A stretch of 64,000 nucleotides of DNA, from assembly GCF_029382225.1 (NCBI RefSeq), contig NZ_JARLTC010000036.1:62001-126000 (forward strand), given 5' to 3'. Below, piece by piece: positions 26,649-35,656 of the stretch (its first letter is position 1; every line of letters begins with the position of its first letter). Source of the stretch: Spongiactinospora sp. TRM90649 (GTDB lineage: Bacteria; Actinomycetota; Actinomycetes; Streptosporangiales; Streptosporangiaceae). Under the pieces are notes generated by a model. The model saw only the letters and a list, made by a program, of their open reading frames with translations. It did no database searches and was not told the DNA's origin. A program made the position numbers and the translations under genes.

Positions 26649-28295
26649 TTGAACGACGGTCCGCTCATCGTTCAGTCCGACAAGACCCTGCTGCTCGAAG
26701 TGGACCACCCCGGTGCCGACTCGTGCCGCAAGGCCATCGCGCCGTTCGCCGAGCTGGAACGCGCCCCCGAGCACGTCCACACCTACCGCGTCACGCCGCT
26801 GGCACTGTGGAACGCGCGGGCCGCCGGGCACGACGCCGAGCAGGTCGTCGACGCGCTGATCGCGCACAGCCGCTACCCGGTGCCGCACGCGCTGCTGGTC
26901 GACGTCGCCGAGACCATGGCCAGGTACGGCCGGCTGCGCCTGGAGGAGCACCCGGTGCACGGTCTCGCCCTGTCCTCCTCCGACCGCGCGGTGCTGGAGG
27001 AGGTGCTGCGCGCCAAGAAGATCGCGCCGATGCTCGGCCCGCGCCTCGACGCCGACACCGTGGCCGTCCACCCCTCCGAGCGCGGCACGCTGAAGCAGGC
27101 GCTGCTCAAGCTGGGCTGGCCCGCCGAGGACCTCGCCGGATACGTGGACGGCGAGGCCCACTCGATCAAGCTCAACGAGGACGGCTGGATCGTCCGCCCC
27201 TACCAGCGGGAGGCCGCCGACGCCTTCTGGCACGGCGGCTCCGGCGTCGTGGTGCTGCCCTGCGGCGCCGGAAAGACCATCGTCGGCGCGACCGCGATGG
27301 CCCACGCCGAGGCCACCACGCTGATCCTGGTCACCAACACGGTGAGCGCCCACCAGTGGAAACAGGAGCTGCTCAAGCGCACCTCGCTGACCGAGGCGGA
27401 GATCGGCGAGTACACCGGCACCAAGAAGGAGATCCGCCCGGTCACCATCGCCACCTACCAGGTGATGACGACCCGCCGTCAGGGCGTCTACCGGCATCTG
27501 GAGCTGTTCGACGCGCGCGACTGGGGCCTGATCGTCTACGACGAGGTCCACCTGCTGCCCGCGCCGATCTTCCGGATGACCGCCGACCTGCAGGCGCGGC
27601 GGCGGCTCGGCCTGACCGCCACGCTGGTCCGCGAGGACGGCCGGGAAGGCGACGTGTTCTCGCTGATCGGCCCCAAGCGCTACGACTCTCCGTGGAAGGA
27701 GATGGAGAACCAGGGCTGGATCGCCCCGGCCGACTGTGTCGAGGTGCGGGTGACGCTCAGCGACGAGGAGCGGCTGGCGTACGCGATGGCCGAGACCGAG
27801 GAGCGCTACCGGTTCTGCGCGAGCACCCCGGCCAAGACGCGGGTCACCGAGGCGCTGGTCCGCCGCCACACCGGCGAGCAGGTGCTCGTCATCGGCCAGT
27901 ACATCGACCAGCTCGACGAGCTGGGCGAGCACCTCGACGCCCCGGTGATCAAGGGCGACACCCGGATCCGCGAGCGGGAGCGGCTGTTCCAGGCGTTCCG
28001 CGACAAGGAGGTCCGCGTGCTGGTGGTGTCCAAGGTCGCGAACTTCTCCATCGACCTGCCGGAGGCGGCGATCGCCATCCAGGTCTCCGGCACGTTCGGC
28101 TCACGCCAGGAGGAGGCGCAGCGGCTGGGGCGCGTGCTGCGGCCCAAGTCGGACGGCGGCGGCGCGCGGTTCTACTCGGTGGTGAGCAGGGACACCGTGG
28201 ATCAGGATTTCGCGGCGCACCGGCAGCGGTTCCTGGCCGAACAGGGATACGCCTATCGAATCGTGGACGCGGACGACGTTCTCGCGGGCGAGTGA
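26649..28295 (+). CDS. XPB/ERCC3-type DNA repair helicase
   Basis: 548 residues, the usual bacterial XPB size. Damage-recognition-like N-terminus, then SF2 helicase motifs: I LPCGAGKTIVG (about 204-214), Ia VTNTVSAHQWKQEL, II YDEVHLLP, III LGLTATLVREDGREGD (with the R-E-D motif next to it), IV VLVIGQYIDQLDELG, V VVSKVANFSIDLP and VI QRLGRVLRPK. XPB is an ATP-dependent 3'-5' helicase that opens DNA for nucleotide excision repair. TTG 26649 is chosen because GGAGG is 6 nt upstream and family members start MNDGPLIVQSDKTLLLEVDH. Confidence 0.95.
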   Translation: MNDGPLIVQSDKTLLLEVDHPGADSCRKAIAPFAELERAPEHVHTYRVTPLALWNARAAGHDAEQVVDALIAHSRYPVPHALLVDVAETMARYGRLRLEEHPVHGLALSSSDRAVLEEVLRAKKIAPMLGPRLDADTVAVHPSERGTLKQALLKLGWPAEDLAGYVDGEAHSIKLNEDGWIVRPYQREAADAFWHGGSGVVVLPCGAGKTIVGATAMAHAEATTLILVTNTVSAHQWKQELLKRTSLTEAEIGEYTGTKKEIRPVTIATYQVMTTRRQGVYRHLELFDARDWGLIVYDEVHLLPAPIFRMTADLQARRRLGLTATLVREDGREGDVFSLIGPKRYDSPWKEMENQGWIAPADCVEVRVTLSDEERLAYAMAETEERYRFCASTPAKTRVTEALVRRHTGEQVLVIGQYIDQLDELGEHLDAPVIKGDTRIRERERLFQAFRDKEVRVLVVSKVANFSIDLPEAAIAIQVSGTFGSRQEEAQRLGRVLRPKSDGGGARFYSVVSRDTVDQDFAAHRQRFLAEQGYAYRIVDADDVLAGE

Positions 28296-28664
28296 ACGGC
28301 ATAGTGCCAGCTTGTACGCACGGATGAACATGAACCGTACGCGCGCGTGACCGAATGGTGCTTGTGCGTGAACGGAAAACGCTCAGGTATGAACGACACT
28401 CGCGATTTCTGCGGGTCCGAAAACGGGGCGGGTACGACGCCGACGTGCCCGCCGGCGATTAGCCGGTCATCCGGCCGAAACGCTGGCGAACACGTCGCTG
28501 TTCGTCAGATCCACGAGATTCCGCGGGTCCTCGACATTCCCACCACCCCCTCGCTTTGGCCGGGTCTTGGCCAACTGCGGCATACCCCATGATCCGGTCC
28601 AATCACCGGACTGGAGCGGCTTTTTCCGGAAAATCCGTCAGAATGACGCACTGTGCAGGAATGG
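28296..28664. other. gene-free stretch downstream of the XPB gene
   Basis: About 370 bp without an acceptable gene. It contains an inverted repeat CGAACA-N6-TGTTCG near 28487-28504. That spacing (8 nt between AAC and GTT) does not match the mycobacterial-type LexA box (4 nt), so I do not call it an SOS site. No strong terminator is visible after the helicase gene. Confidence 0.4.
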
Positions 28665-28988
28665 TTACCGGATTAGCATTCCCCCCAAGAACAACACACC
28701 CTCCGCGGCCACCCAGGCCACGACCGCCGCGATCATGAGCGGCATCAGGGCGTGCGGTGAGCGCAGCAGCCACGCGGCCACCGCGCAGCACCCGCCGACC
28801 ACGGCGAAGAGCCCGGAGAACGTCGAGACGGTCTCCAGCCGCGCCGCGCAGGCGGACACCGGCTCACCGTCGGAACAGAACGCCTCCAGCCCCCAACCGG
28901 CGTACACCGACGCACCCCACAGCGCCGCCAGCAGCAGCACGGCCACCGTGGGGATGACGGGGGATATCGCCGCCCAGGTGCGTGTCAC
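28665..28988 (-). CDS. three- or four-helix small membrane protein
   Basis: 107 residues starting at GTG 28988 (VTRTWAAISP). Hydrophobic segments: VIPTVAVLLLAALWGASVYAG, FSGLFAVVGGCCAVAAWLL, and LMPLMIAAVVAWVAAEGVLFLGG. Between the first two is a charged loop with Cys 37 and Cys 47 (FCSDGEPVSACAAR), possibly a disulfide on the outside. I do not recognise the family. Divergent from the HelD-type ATPase; 183 bp separate the starts. Confidence 0.6.
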   Translation of the reverse strand: MTRTWAAISPVIPTVAVLLLAALWGASVYAGWGLEAFCSDGEPVSACAARLETVSTFSGLFAVVGGCCAVAAWLLRSPHALMPLMIAAVVAWVAAEGVLFLGGMLIR

Positions 28989-29171
28989 CCATCAGAATTA
29001 CCCGCTCTCACACCGTCTCAGTCCAGGGAACCGACACGGGATTTTAATGCGTGGAGGCATTTGGCGTACGCCGGTAGGCTGGTTCATTCGCCACCTGGCG
29101 ACCAACCTCCATTCCGACGTCGTACGCGCACGCGCGTAACCGTCCCCGATCCGGCAGGGAGGCACCTTCGC

Positions 29172-31286
29172 ATGCCCGAACCCCGACCCGCGGACCAATC
29201 CGCGGACCATCCGGCCGACCACTCGGCCGACCACTCGGCCGATCGTCTGGCCGATCACTCGGCCCCCGACATACGCCCCGGCGACGACCCCGGTGAGATC
29301 CTCGCCGCCGAGCGCGGCCACCTCACCGCCGCCCGGGCGGCGCTGCGCGCGATGCGGGAGCACGCGCGATCGCTGTCCGCCGACGCCGCCGGCGACTGGG
29401 TCTCCCAGCAGATCCTCCAGGCCCTGCTGGACGAACGGGTGGCGGCGCTCGCCGACCACCCCGACACCCCCCTCTTCTTCGGCCGCTTGGACCGCTCGGC
29501 CCGCGACGACCTGCCCCAGACCATCTATGTCGGCCGCCGTCATATCCATGACGACCGCAGCAGGCCTCTTGTCATCGACTGGCGCGCCCCGGTCTCCAGG
29601 GCGTTCTACCAGGCCGGTCCCGCGGATCCGATGGACGTCGCCCGCCGCCGCCGCTTCGGCTACCACGGCGGCGACCTCACCGCCTTCGAGGACGAGCACC
29701 TCGACCAGGACGACGCGGTGCCGACCGCCTCGCGCATCCTCACCCAAGAGGTCGAACGCCCGCGCACCGGCCCGATGCGCGACATCGTCGCCACCATCCA
29801 GCCCGACCAGGACGACATCGTGCGGGCCGAACTCGCCCAGACGGTGTGCGTCCAGGGCGCGCCCGGCACCGGCAAGACCGCGGTCGGCCTGCACCGGGCC
29901 GCCTACCTGCTGTTCACCCACCGGGAGAAGCTGGCCCGCTCCGGCGTGATGATCGTCGGGCCCAACCGCGCGTTCCTCTCCTACATCTCATCCGTCCTGC
30001 CCGCGCTGGGCGAGGTCAAGGTGGAGCAGACCACCATCGGCGGCATCGTCGGCGAGCACGCCGCCCCCGAGGACCCCGCCGTGGCCGCGCTCAAGGGCGA
30101 CGCCCGGATGGCGGCCGTGCTGGAGCGCGCGCTGTGGCTGCACATCGCCAAGCCGACCGAGGGCGTCCTCTACACGCGAGGGGCGTCCCGCTTCCGGGTG
30201 CCCGACTACGAGGTGCGCGAGATCGTCGCCTCGCTGCGCGGCACCACCCGGTACGGACCCGGGCGGGCCGCGCTGGCGCAGCGGCTCGCGCACGCCGTAC
30301 TGGTCAGGATGGAACAGCGCGGCGAGTCGCCCGACGACCGCGTGCAGGACGCCGTGGCCAGGTCCAAGCCGGTCAAGCAGATCCTCGACGCCGTCTGGCC
30401 CAAGGTGACGCCCGAGCAGGTGCTGCACCGCCTGCTGTCCGACCCCGCCTTCCTGGCCGCCGCCGCCCGCTCCGCCCTCGAAACCGACGAGCTGGAGCTG
30501 CTGCCCTGGGCCAAGCCGCCGCGCTCGTGGAAGTCGGCCCGGTGGTCGGCGGCCGACGCCGCCCTCATGGACGAGCTGGCCGACCTGATCGAGCGCACGC
30601 CGTCACTCGGGCACGTCGTCGTGGACGAGGCGCAGGACCTCTCGCCGATGCAGTTGCGGGCGCTCGGGCGGCGCTGCCGTACCGGGTCGGCCACCGTGCT
30701 GGGCGACCTCGCCCAGGGCACCACCCCCTGGTCCACGCGGACGTGGGACGCCGTCCTCACCCACCTGGGCCGCCCGTCCGGCGAGGTGACCGAGCTGACG
30801 CTCGGCTTCCGGGTGCCCAGGGAGGTCCTCGACTACGCCGCGCGGCTGCTCCCCTCGGTCGCCCCCGGGCTCGCCGCCCCGCGCTCGCTGCGTCCCGGCG
30901 CGGGCTCCCTGTCCGTACGGCACGCCGCCGCCGCCGGCCTCGCCGAGGCCGTCCAGGCGGCCACCCGCGAGGCGCTCGCCAGGGAGGGCTCCGTCGGCGT
31001 GATCGTCCCCGACGCCGAGGTCCCGGCCGTGTCCAAGGCGCTCACCGCGGACGACCTGGAGCACGCCGTGCTCACCCCCGACTCCACCGGCGAGCAGCGG
31101 CTGCTGGTGATCCCCGCCACCCTCGCCAAGGGCCTGGAGTACGACCACGTGATCGTCGTCGAGCCCGCCGACATCGTGGCCGCCGAACCGCGCGGCCTGG
31201 CGCGTCTCTACGTGGTCCTCACCCGCGCGGTCACGTCGCTGACCGTGCTGCACGCCCGCGACCTGCCCGAGGCTCTGGCGGCCTGA
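29172..31286 (+). CDS. HelD/HelR-type RNA-polymerase-recycling ATPase
   Basis: 704 residues. An acidic, helical N-terminal arm (residues 1-120; GEILAAERGHLTAARAALR) leads to a UvrD-like SF1 motor split by a long insert: Walker A GAPGTGKTAVGLHRAAYLL, Walker B VVDEAQDLSPMQLRALG, motif III VLGDLAQGTTPWS, motif VI region RLYVVLTRAVTSL. The early NYVGRRHI.../VIDWRAPVSRAFY blocks are HelD-specific. HelD removes RNA polymerase from stalled complexes; the actinobacterial HelR branch displaces rifamycin. Which branch this belongs to is unclear and no rifamycin-associated element is seen upstream. The N-terminus has imperfect 12-bp repeats (ADHSADHSAD). ATG 29172 follows GGGAGG by 9 nt. Confidence 0.87.
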   Translation: MPEPRPADQSADHPADHSADHSADRLADHSAPDIRPGDDPGEILAAERGHLTAARAALRAMREHARSLSADAAGDWVSQQILQALLDERVAALADHPDTPLFFGRLDRSARDDLPQTIYVGRRHIHDDRSRPLVIDWRAPVSRAFYQAGPADPMDVARRRRFGYHGGDLTAFEDEHLDQDDAVPTASRILTQEVERPRTGPMRDIVATIQPDQDDIVRAELAQTVCVQGAPGTGKTAVGLHRAAYLLFTHREKLARSGVMIVGPNRAFLSYISSVLPALGEVKVEQTTIGGIVGEHAAPEDPAVAALKGDARMAAVLERALWLHIAKPTEGVLYTRGASRFRVPDYEVREIVASLRGTTRYGPGRAALAQRLAHAVLVRMEQRGESPDDRVQDAVARSKPVKQILDAVWPKVTPEQVLHRLLSDPAFLAAAARSALETDELELLPWAKPPRSWKSARWSAADAALMDELADLIERTPSLGHVVVDEAQDLSPMQLRALGRRCRTGSATVLGDLAQGTTPWSTRTWDAVLTHLGRPSGEVTELTLGFRVPREVLDYAARLLPSVAPGLAAPRSLRPGAGSLSVRHAAAAGLAEAVQAATREALAREGSVGVIVPDAEVPAVSKALTADDLEHAVLTPDSTGEQRLLVIPATLAKGLEYDHVIVVEPADIVAAEPRGLARLYVVLTRAVTSLTVLHARDLPEALAA

Positions 31287-31316
31287 AGGTCGTTGAATGT
31301 AGTAGCTTGCTGGGGC

Positions 31317-31760
31317 ATGGGAGAGCGCGGGGTGGATGTCCGATCGGGCGGCATGGACGACATCGAGGGCGTACTGGCCTTCTGGCGCGAGGCCGCCGAG
31401 GGGACGGACCGGTTCGACTCCGCCGACAAGATCGTGGCGCTGGTCGAGCGCGACCCCGAGGCGCTGCTGCTGGCCGAGCTCGGCGGTGAACTGGTCGGCA
31501 CACTGATCGCGGGCTGGGACGGCTGGCGCGCGCACCTCTACCGCCTCGCCGTCCACCCCGGCCACCGCCGTAAGGGCATCGCGACCACCCTGCTGCGCGC
31601 CGCCGAGACCCGGTTCGCCGCGTTCGGCGCGTTCCGCGCGGACGCCATGGTCTTGCACGACAACACCCTCGCCCACCACGCCTGGACCGCCGCCGGCTAC
31701 GACCGCCAGCCCCAGTGGGGCCGCTGGGTCAAGCCCCTCCCCCCAGTGACCGGCCGGTGA
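31317..31760 (+). CDS. GNAT-family N-acetyltransferase
   Basis: 147 residues with a compact GNAT fold: RSGGMDDIEGVLAFWREA, strand 4-helix 3 with HLYRLAVHPGHRRKGIATTLL (acetyl-CoA loop H-R-R-K-G-I-A), and the final AHHAWTAAGYDRQ. This spacing is like small RimI-type enzymes that acetylate amino groups of proteins or small molecules; target unknown. It starts 31 bp after the HelD-type gene and ends before a strong terminator, so the two may form a transcription unit. Confidence 0.88.
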   Translation: MGERGVDVRSGGMDDIEGVLAFWREAAEGTDRFDSADKIVALVERDPEALLLAELGGELVGTLIAGWDGWRAHLYRLAVHPGHRRKGIATTLLRAAETRFAAFGAFRADAMVLHDNTLAHHAWTAAGYDRQPQWGRWVKPLPPVTGR

Positions 31761-31792
31761 TCGGCCAATGATCGGCCGCTGACCGACGCGAA

Positions 31793-31820
31793 CGGCCCAC
31801 GGGTGAGATCCCGTGGGCCG
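31793..31820 (+). terminator. terminator after the HelD-GNAT unit
   Basis: Perfect 11-bp stem CGGCCCACGGG / CCCGTGGGCCG with a 6-nt loop (TGAGAT), 33 bp after the GNAT stop. No U-tract follows, as usual in this group. It also lies downstream of the convergent secreted-protein gene and could stop both transcripts. Confidence 0.8.
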
Positions 31821-31939
31821 GTCGCGCGAGCGGGCGGAGGCATCGGAACGCTTCGTTGCGTTACCGGCCGGCGCTCCCCATGCCCCCCGCCTGCCGTGAA
31901 TCGTGTGTTCTGTTACCGATCGTGCCTTGCTACCGGTTA

Positions 31940-32746
31940 TCAGCCGGCGACGGGCAGGTCCACCTCGGCCGGCACCGGAGCCGGAGCGGCCTCCTCGACC
32001 TTGTCGCGCCGCACGACCTCGGAGACGTCGGCCGGCCTGACGCCGTGGTCGCCCCGGCCCTGGTCGTCCGCGTCGCCGTGCGCGCCCGGCCCGTTCGAGT
32101 CGTGGTCGTTGCCGTCGTTGTGCTGGCTGGAGCTATCCGAACCGCCGGTGCCACCCGCGCCGCCGCACGCGACCGAGGCCACGTCGACCGTCTGCGACTG
32201 CCCCTCGGCCAGCGGCAAGGACACGGCCATGCCGGTCACGTTCAGTCGGCCGTCGGCGCCCCGGACCTGCTTGTTCAAGGTGACCGAAGCGGTCCCCATC
32301 TTGCCGAGGTCCACCGGGATGGTGGTGTTCGGCGCCGGGTTCGCCTCGATGGCGCGCTCGCCGAGACGGGCGCCGGTCAGCGTGGTGACGCCCCGCCCGC
32401 CCTCACAACGCGCCTTGATCACCTGGGCGGTGATGTGCCGCTCCATGGTGCGGACGTCCGCGGCGGTCGCCTCGGAGTGCGTGCCGTCGGCCGCCGCGAC
32501 CAGACCGGTGGCGGTGATCAGCGAGTTCTCGTGGCTCTGCAGGGCGACCCTGCGCGCCGGCTGCCCCTCCGGCCAGACGGCCTTGGGCACCGGGTTGATG
32601 GCGACCGGCCCCGTGGCCGAGAGCACGTAGGCGATGCTGGGCGAGTCGGTGCTCGCCTGCGACGCCGAGGCCGCGGCGCCCACCAGTGTCGCGGCCACGG
32701 CGACTCCGAGAGCCGCCGCCCCCGCGACGTGTCTGCTGAGACCCAT
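31940..32746 (-). CDS. secreted choice-of-anchor P family protein
   Basis: 268 residues. A signal peptide (about 1-28: HVAGAAALGVAVAATLVGAAASASQA) and a beta-rich domain with the pattern SIAYVLSATGPVAINPVP ... GGRGVTTLTGARLGERAIEA ... DLGKMGTASVTLNKQV found in the actinobacterial choice-of-anchor P proteins. A Ser/Asn/Asp/His-rich disordered segment (about 200-235) leads to the C-terminus; there is no LPXTG or membrane anchor, so it is probably released or cell-wall-bound. Function unknown. ATG 32746 has GGGGG 5 nt upstream. Confidence 0.78.
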   Translation of the reverse strand: MGLSRHVAGAAALGVAVAATLVGAAASASQASTDSPSIAYVLSATGPVAINPVPKAVWPEGQPARRVALQSHENSLITATGLVAAADGTHSEATAADVRTMERHITAQVIKARCEGGRGVTTLTGARLGERAIEANPAPNTTIPVDLGKMGTASVTLNKQVRGADGRLNVTGMAVSLPLAEGQSQTVDVASVACGGAGGTGGSDSSSQHNDGNDHDSNGPGAHGDADDQGRGDHGVRPADVSEVVRRDKVEEAAPAPVPAEVDLPVAG

Positions 32747-32804
32747 GTTCCCCCCTATGGGTAACGGATTTCGGTACGGCTAGGCGGTGCGATCCCGGGG
32801 ATCC

Positions 32805-33566
32805 CTAGCGCGTGATGATGACGACGGTGCCGAGCGGGACCTTTGACAACGCTTCGAGGGCGCTGTCGGGCGCTCGGATGCATCCGTGACTGACGGCCCT
32901 GCCGAAGACCGACTTGTCGGGCCAGCCATGGAACGCGACGGTCCCCGGACCGCCACCGTAGGAGTCCAACGTTCGGGAATGCGTTCCCGTGGGCATGACA
33001 GGCGGACCGGCCTCTCGCTCACCGCTGAGCGAGGCGAGCAGGAAGGTCCGCCCGAGCGGAGTGGGCGTCTTGGGAGCGCCCACTCCGACGGTCCACCGGC
33101 CGATCGCCCGCCCGGACCTGTAGACCGTCAACCGCCGAGCCGACGTCTCGACCCTGACCAGGTAGGGACTGCGGGCGACCTGAAGGCCGCCGGCCGTCCC
33201 GGAGATCCACCCCGTCGCGCGGTTGGGACGCGAAGGCAGCAGGATCTTGATCCACCCTGGCACGGTCGCAACGACCGGCACCCACGTCGGGTTGCCAAGC
33301 TGCAGACTCGGCAACACCGCCACGGGACGGCCACCGGGACGCGCGCGGACCGGTGTCGCTTCCACCGGATGAACCACCACGCCCGTCCCCTCGGACAGTG
33401 GCGCGGAGTCCCGCGCCACGCCGGTGAGGGCCGTGAACGTCGTCGCGTGCGGCAGGGAGATCGTCCCCGCCGTACGCGACACGCTCGAACCCGCCGCGAA
33501 CAACATGAGAACGGCGACGACGGAGACGCCGCGGTACGGTCTCCTCCTCGGCCATCGCTCGCTCAT
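32805..33566 (-). CDS. L,D-transpeptidase (YkuD domain)
   Basis: 253 residues. A membrane-anchoring/signal segment (GVSVVAVLMLFAAGSSVS), a beta domain (about 70-130), then the YkuD catalytic domain with the signature H-G-(14)-S-H-G-C-I: AFHGWPDKSVFGRAVSHGCI, the Cys being the nucleophile. Such enzymes form 3-3 meso-DAP cross-links in peptidoglycan outside the membrane, bypassing the penicillin-sensitive DD-reaction, or attach proteins. ATG 33566 has GGGGAG 7 nt upstream; GTG 33569 is one codon longer. Confidence 0.9.
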   Translation of the reverse strand: MSERWPRRRPYRGVSVVAVLMLFAAGSSVSRTAGTISLPHATTFTALTGVARDSAPLSEGTGVVVHPVEATPVRARPGGRPVAVLPSLQLGNPTWVPVVATVPGWIKILLPSRPNRATGWISGTAGGLQVARSPYLVRVETSARRLTVYRSGRAIGRWTVGVGAPKTPTPLGRTFLLASLSGEREAGPPVMPTGTHSRTLDSYGGGPGTVAFHGWPDKSVFGRAVSHGCIRAPDSALEALSKVPLGTVVIITR

Positions 33567-33781
33567 CACTGCTCCCCTGCTGGCTGTCCGACCGGGGGGA
33601 CACTACCGACCGGCCGATCGGCCGATCAGCCGCGCGGCGGAGTGCAGACCCGAGGTTTACGGCCCGCTGACGCGGACGGCCCCGCCCATGCCCGCGCCAT
33701 GACCCTTCTTGCCACAAACCAGGGCGGGCCGGGGGCGGCCCGCACGGGGGCTGGAGGGGGCTGGAAGGGTCCGGGAACGAG

Positions 33782-33810
33782 AAAAGGGCGGCCCCTACGG
33801 GGACCACCCT
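33782..33810 (-). terminator. rho-independent terminator of groL
   Basis: Thirty bp past the groL stop, the minus strand reads AGGGTGGTCCCC / GGGGCCGCCCTTTTC: a G/C-rich stem with one bulge and one wobble followed by TTTT, the most classical intrinsic terminator in this window. Confidence 0.75.
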
Positions 33811-33840
33811 CTTCCTGCGCGGATTACCGGCGTGCTGGAC

Positions 33841-35466
33841 TCAGAAGTCCATGTCGCCGCCGCCGCCCGGCATCGCCGGCGCCTTCTCCTTCTCCGGCTT
33901 CTCGGCGATGACGGCCTCGGTGGTGAGGAACAGCGCCGCGATCGACGCGGCGTTCTGCAGCGCCGAGCGAGTCACCTTGGCCGGGTCGAGAATGCCCGCC
34001 TCGAACATGTTGACGTACTCGCCGGTCGCGGCGTTCAGGCCCTCACCAGGGGTGAGGTTGCGCACGCGCTCGACGACGACGCCACCCTCAAGGCCGGCGT
34101 TGACCGCGATCTGCTTCAGCGGCTCCTCAAGCGACTTGCGGACGATCGCCGCACCGGTCGCCTCGTCGCCCTTCAGCTCCAGCTTGTCGAAGGCGTTGGT
34201 GCCCGCCTGCAGCAGCGCCACGCCACCGCCGGGGACGATGCCCTCCTCGACGGCCGCCTTCGCGTTGCGAACGGCGTCCTCGATGCGGTGCTTGCGCTCC
34301 TTCAGCTCGACCTCGGTGGCCGCGCCCGCCTTGATGACGGCGACGCCACCGGCCAGCTTGGCCAGCCGCTCCTGGAGCTTCTCACGGTCGTAGTCCGAGT
34401 CGGTGTTCTCGATCTCGGCACGGATCTGGTTCACCCGGCCGGCGATCTGCTCGGCGTCACCGGAACCGTCCACGATCGTGGTCTCGTCCTTGGTCACCAC
34501 GACCTTGCGGGCGCGGCCCAGCATGTCGAGACCGGCGGTCTCCAGCTTCAGGCCCAGCTCCTCGGAGACGACCTGGCCACCGGTCAGGGTGGCGATGTCG
34601 CCGAGCATGGCCTTGCGGCGGTCGCCGAAGCCCGGGGCCTTCACCGCGACGGAGCGGAACAGGCCACGGATCTTGTTGACCACGAGGGTGGCCAGGGCCT
34701 CGCCCTCGATGTCCTCCGCGATGATGACCAGCGGCTTGCCGGCCTGCACGACCTTGTCGAGCAGGGGCAGCATGTCCTTGTTGGCGGAGATCTTGGAGTT
34801 GACGATGAGGATGTACGGGTCCTCGAACACCGCCTCCATGCGCTCCGGGTCGGTCACGAAGTAACCCGAGACGTAACCCTTGTCGAAGCGCATGCCCTCG
34901 GTGAGCTCAAGCTCCAGGCCGAAGGTGTTGCTCTCCTCGACGGTGATGACGCCTTCCTTGCCGACCTTGTCCATCGCCTCGGCGATGAGCGAGCCGATCT
35001 CGGGGTCGGCGGCGGAGATGGAGGCGGTGGAGGCGATCTGCTCCTTGGTCTCCACGTCCTTGGCCAGCTTGGAGAGCTCCTCGCTGACCCGCTCGACGGC
35101 GGCCTCGATGCCCTTCTTCAGCGCCATCGGGTTCGCGCCGGCCGCGACGTTGCGCAGCCCCTCGCGTACCAGCGCCTGGGCGAGCACGGTGGCGGTGGTG
35201 GTGCCGTCGCCCGCGACGTCGTCGGTCTTCTTGGCGACCTCCTTGACCAGCTCGGCGCCGATCTTCTCCCACGGGTCTTCGAGCTCGATCTCCTTGGCGA
35301 TCGAGACACCGTCGTTCGTGATCGTGGGGGCGCCCCACTTCTTCTCCAGCACGACGTTGCGACCCTTGGGACCAAGGGTCACCTTCACGGCGTCGGCGAG
35401 CTGGTTCATACCGCGCTCGAGACCGCGCCGGGCGTCCTCGTCAAACGCGATCATCTTGGCTGCCAT
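33841..35466 (-). CDS. groL: 60-kDa chaperonin GroEL (stand-alone copy)
   Basis: 541 residues from ATG 35466, which has GGGAGG 10 nt upstream. Sequence is the canonical chaperonin: MAAKMIAFDEDARRGLERGM, VTLGPKGRNVVLEKKWG, AGDGTTTATVLAQAL (ATP site, with Asp in GDGTT), and the Gly/Met C-terminus PAMPGGGGDMDF of the GroEL2 type. It forms the double-ring folding chamber with GroES. No groES precedes it, as with the essential solitary GroEL2 of many actinobacteria; a second groESL operon is presumably elsewhere. Two CIRCE operators lie upstream, so HrcA heat-shock control is expected. Confidence 0.97.
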   Translation of the reverse strand: MAAKMIAFDEDARRGLERGMNQLADAVKVTLGPKGRNVVLEKKWGAPTITNDGVSIAKEIELEDPWEKIGAELVKEVAKKTDDVAGDGTTTATVLAQALVREGLRNVAAGANPMALKKGIEAAVERVSEELSKLAKDVETKEQIASTASISAADPEIGSLIAEAMDKVGKEGVITVEESNTFGLELELTEGMRFDKGYVSGYFVTDPERMEAVFEDPYILIVNSKISANKDMLPLLDKVVQAGKPLVIIAEDIEGEALATLVVNKIRGLFRSVAVKAPGFGDRRKAMLGDIATLTGGQVVSEELGLKLETAGLDMLGRARKVVVTKDETTIVDGSGDAEQIAGRVNQIRAEIENTDSDYDREKLQERLAKLAGGVAVIKAGAATEVELKERKHRIEDAVRNAKAAVEEGIVPGGGVALLQAGTNAFDKLELKGDEATGAAIVRKSLEEPLKQIAVNAGLEGGVVVERVRNLTPGEGLNAATGEYVNMFEAGILDPAKVTRSALQNAASIAALFLTTEAVIAEKPEKEKAPAMPGGGGDMDF

Positions 35467-35594
35467 ACGGCTAGACCTCCCAGATACAGGGTGGCTTGCA
35501 GCGGATCGAGCCGACGCCCGCGACGGCATGTGAACCCGCTTGCCCACGACACCGGTCGCCGTGGTCCGCGAGGCCCCATCGCCTCGATCCCGGT

Positions 35595-35621
35595 TTGTCA
35601 CTCTCGACAGGAGAGTGCCAA
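35595..35621 (-). promoter_or_regulatory. CIRCE element 1 (HrcA operator)
   Basis: On the minus strand TTGGCACTC-N9-GAGTGACAA, matching CIRCE (TTAGCACTC-N9-GAGTGCTAA) at 15 of 18 arm positions. It is the copy nearer the groL start (about 130 bp upstream). Confidence 0.8.
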
Positions 35622-35629
35622 CGAACTGT

Positions 35630-35656
35630 TTAGCACTCTACCCACCCGAGTGCAAG
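35630..35656 (-). promoter_or_regulatory. CIRCE element 2 (HrcA operator)
   Basis: On the plus strand TTAGCACTC-N9-GAGTGCAAG: a perfect left arm and 7 of 9 right-arm positions. It lies 8 bp from element 1, giving 35-bp centre-to-centre spacing. Confidence 0.85.

Noticed and set aside
28487..28504. CGAACA-N6-TGTTCG as an SOS box
   Set aside because: The spacing between AAC and GTT is 8 nt, not 4, and the flanks lack the T and A of the consensus.
29061..29171. Rifamycin-associated element upstream of the HelD-type gene
   Set aside because: I looked for a GGGGCTTGC...GCAAGGCCC-like repeat in the upstream region and saw none.
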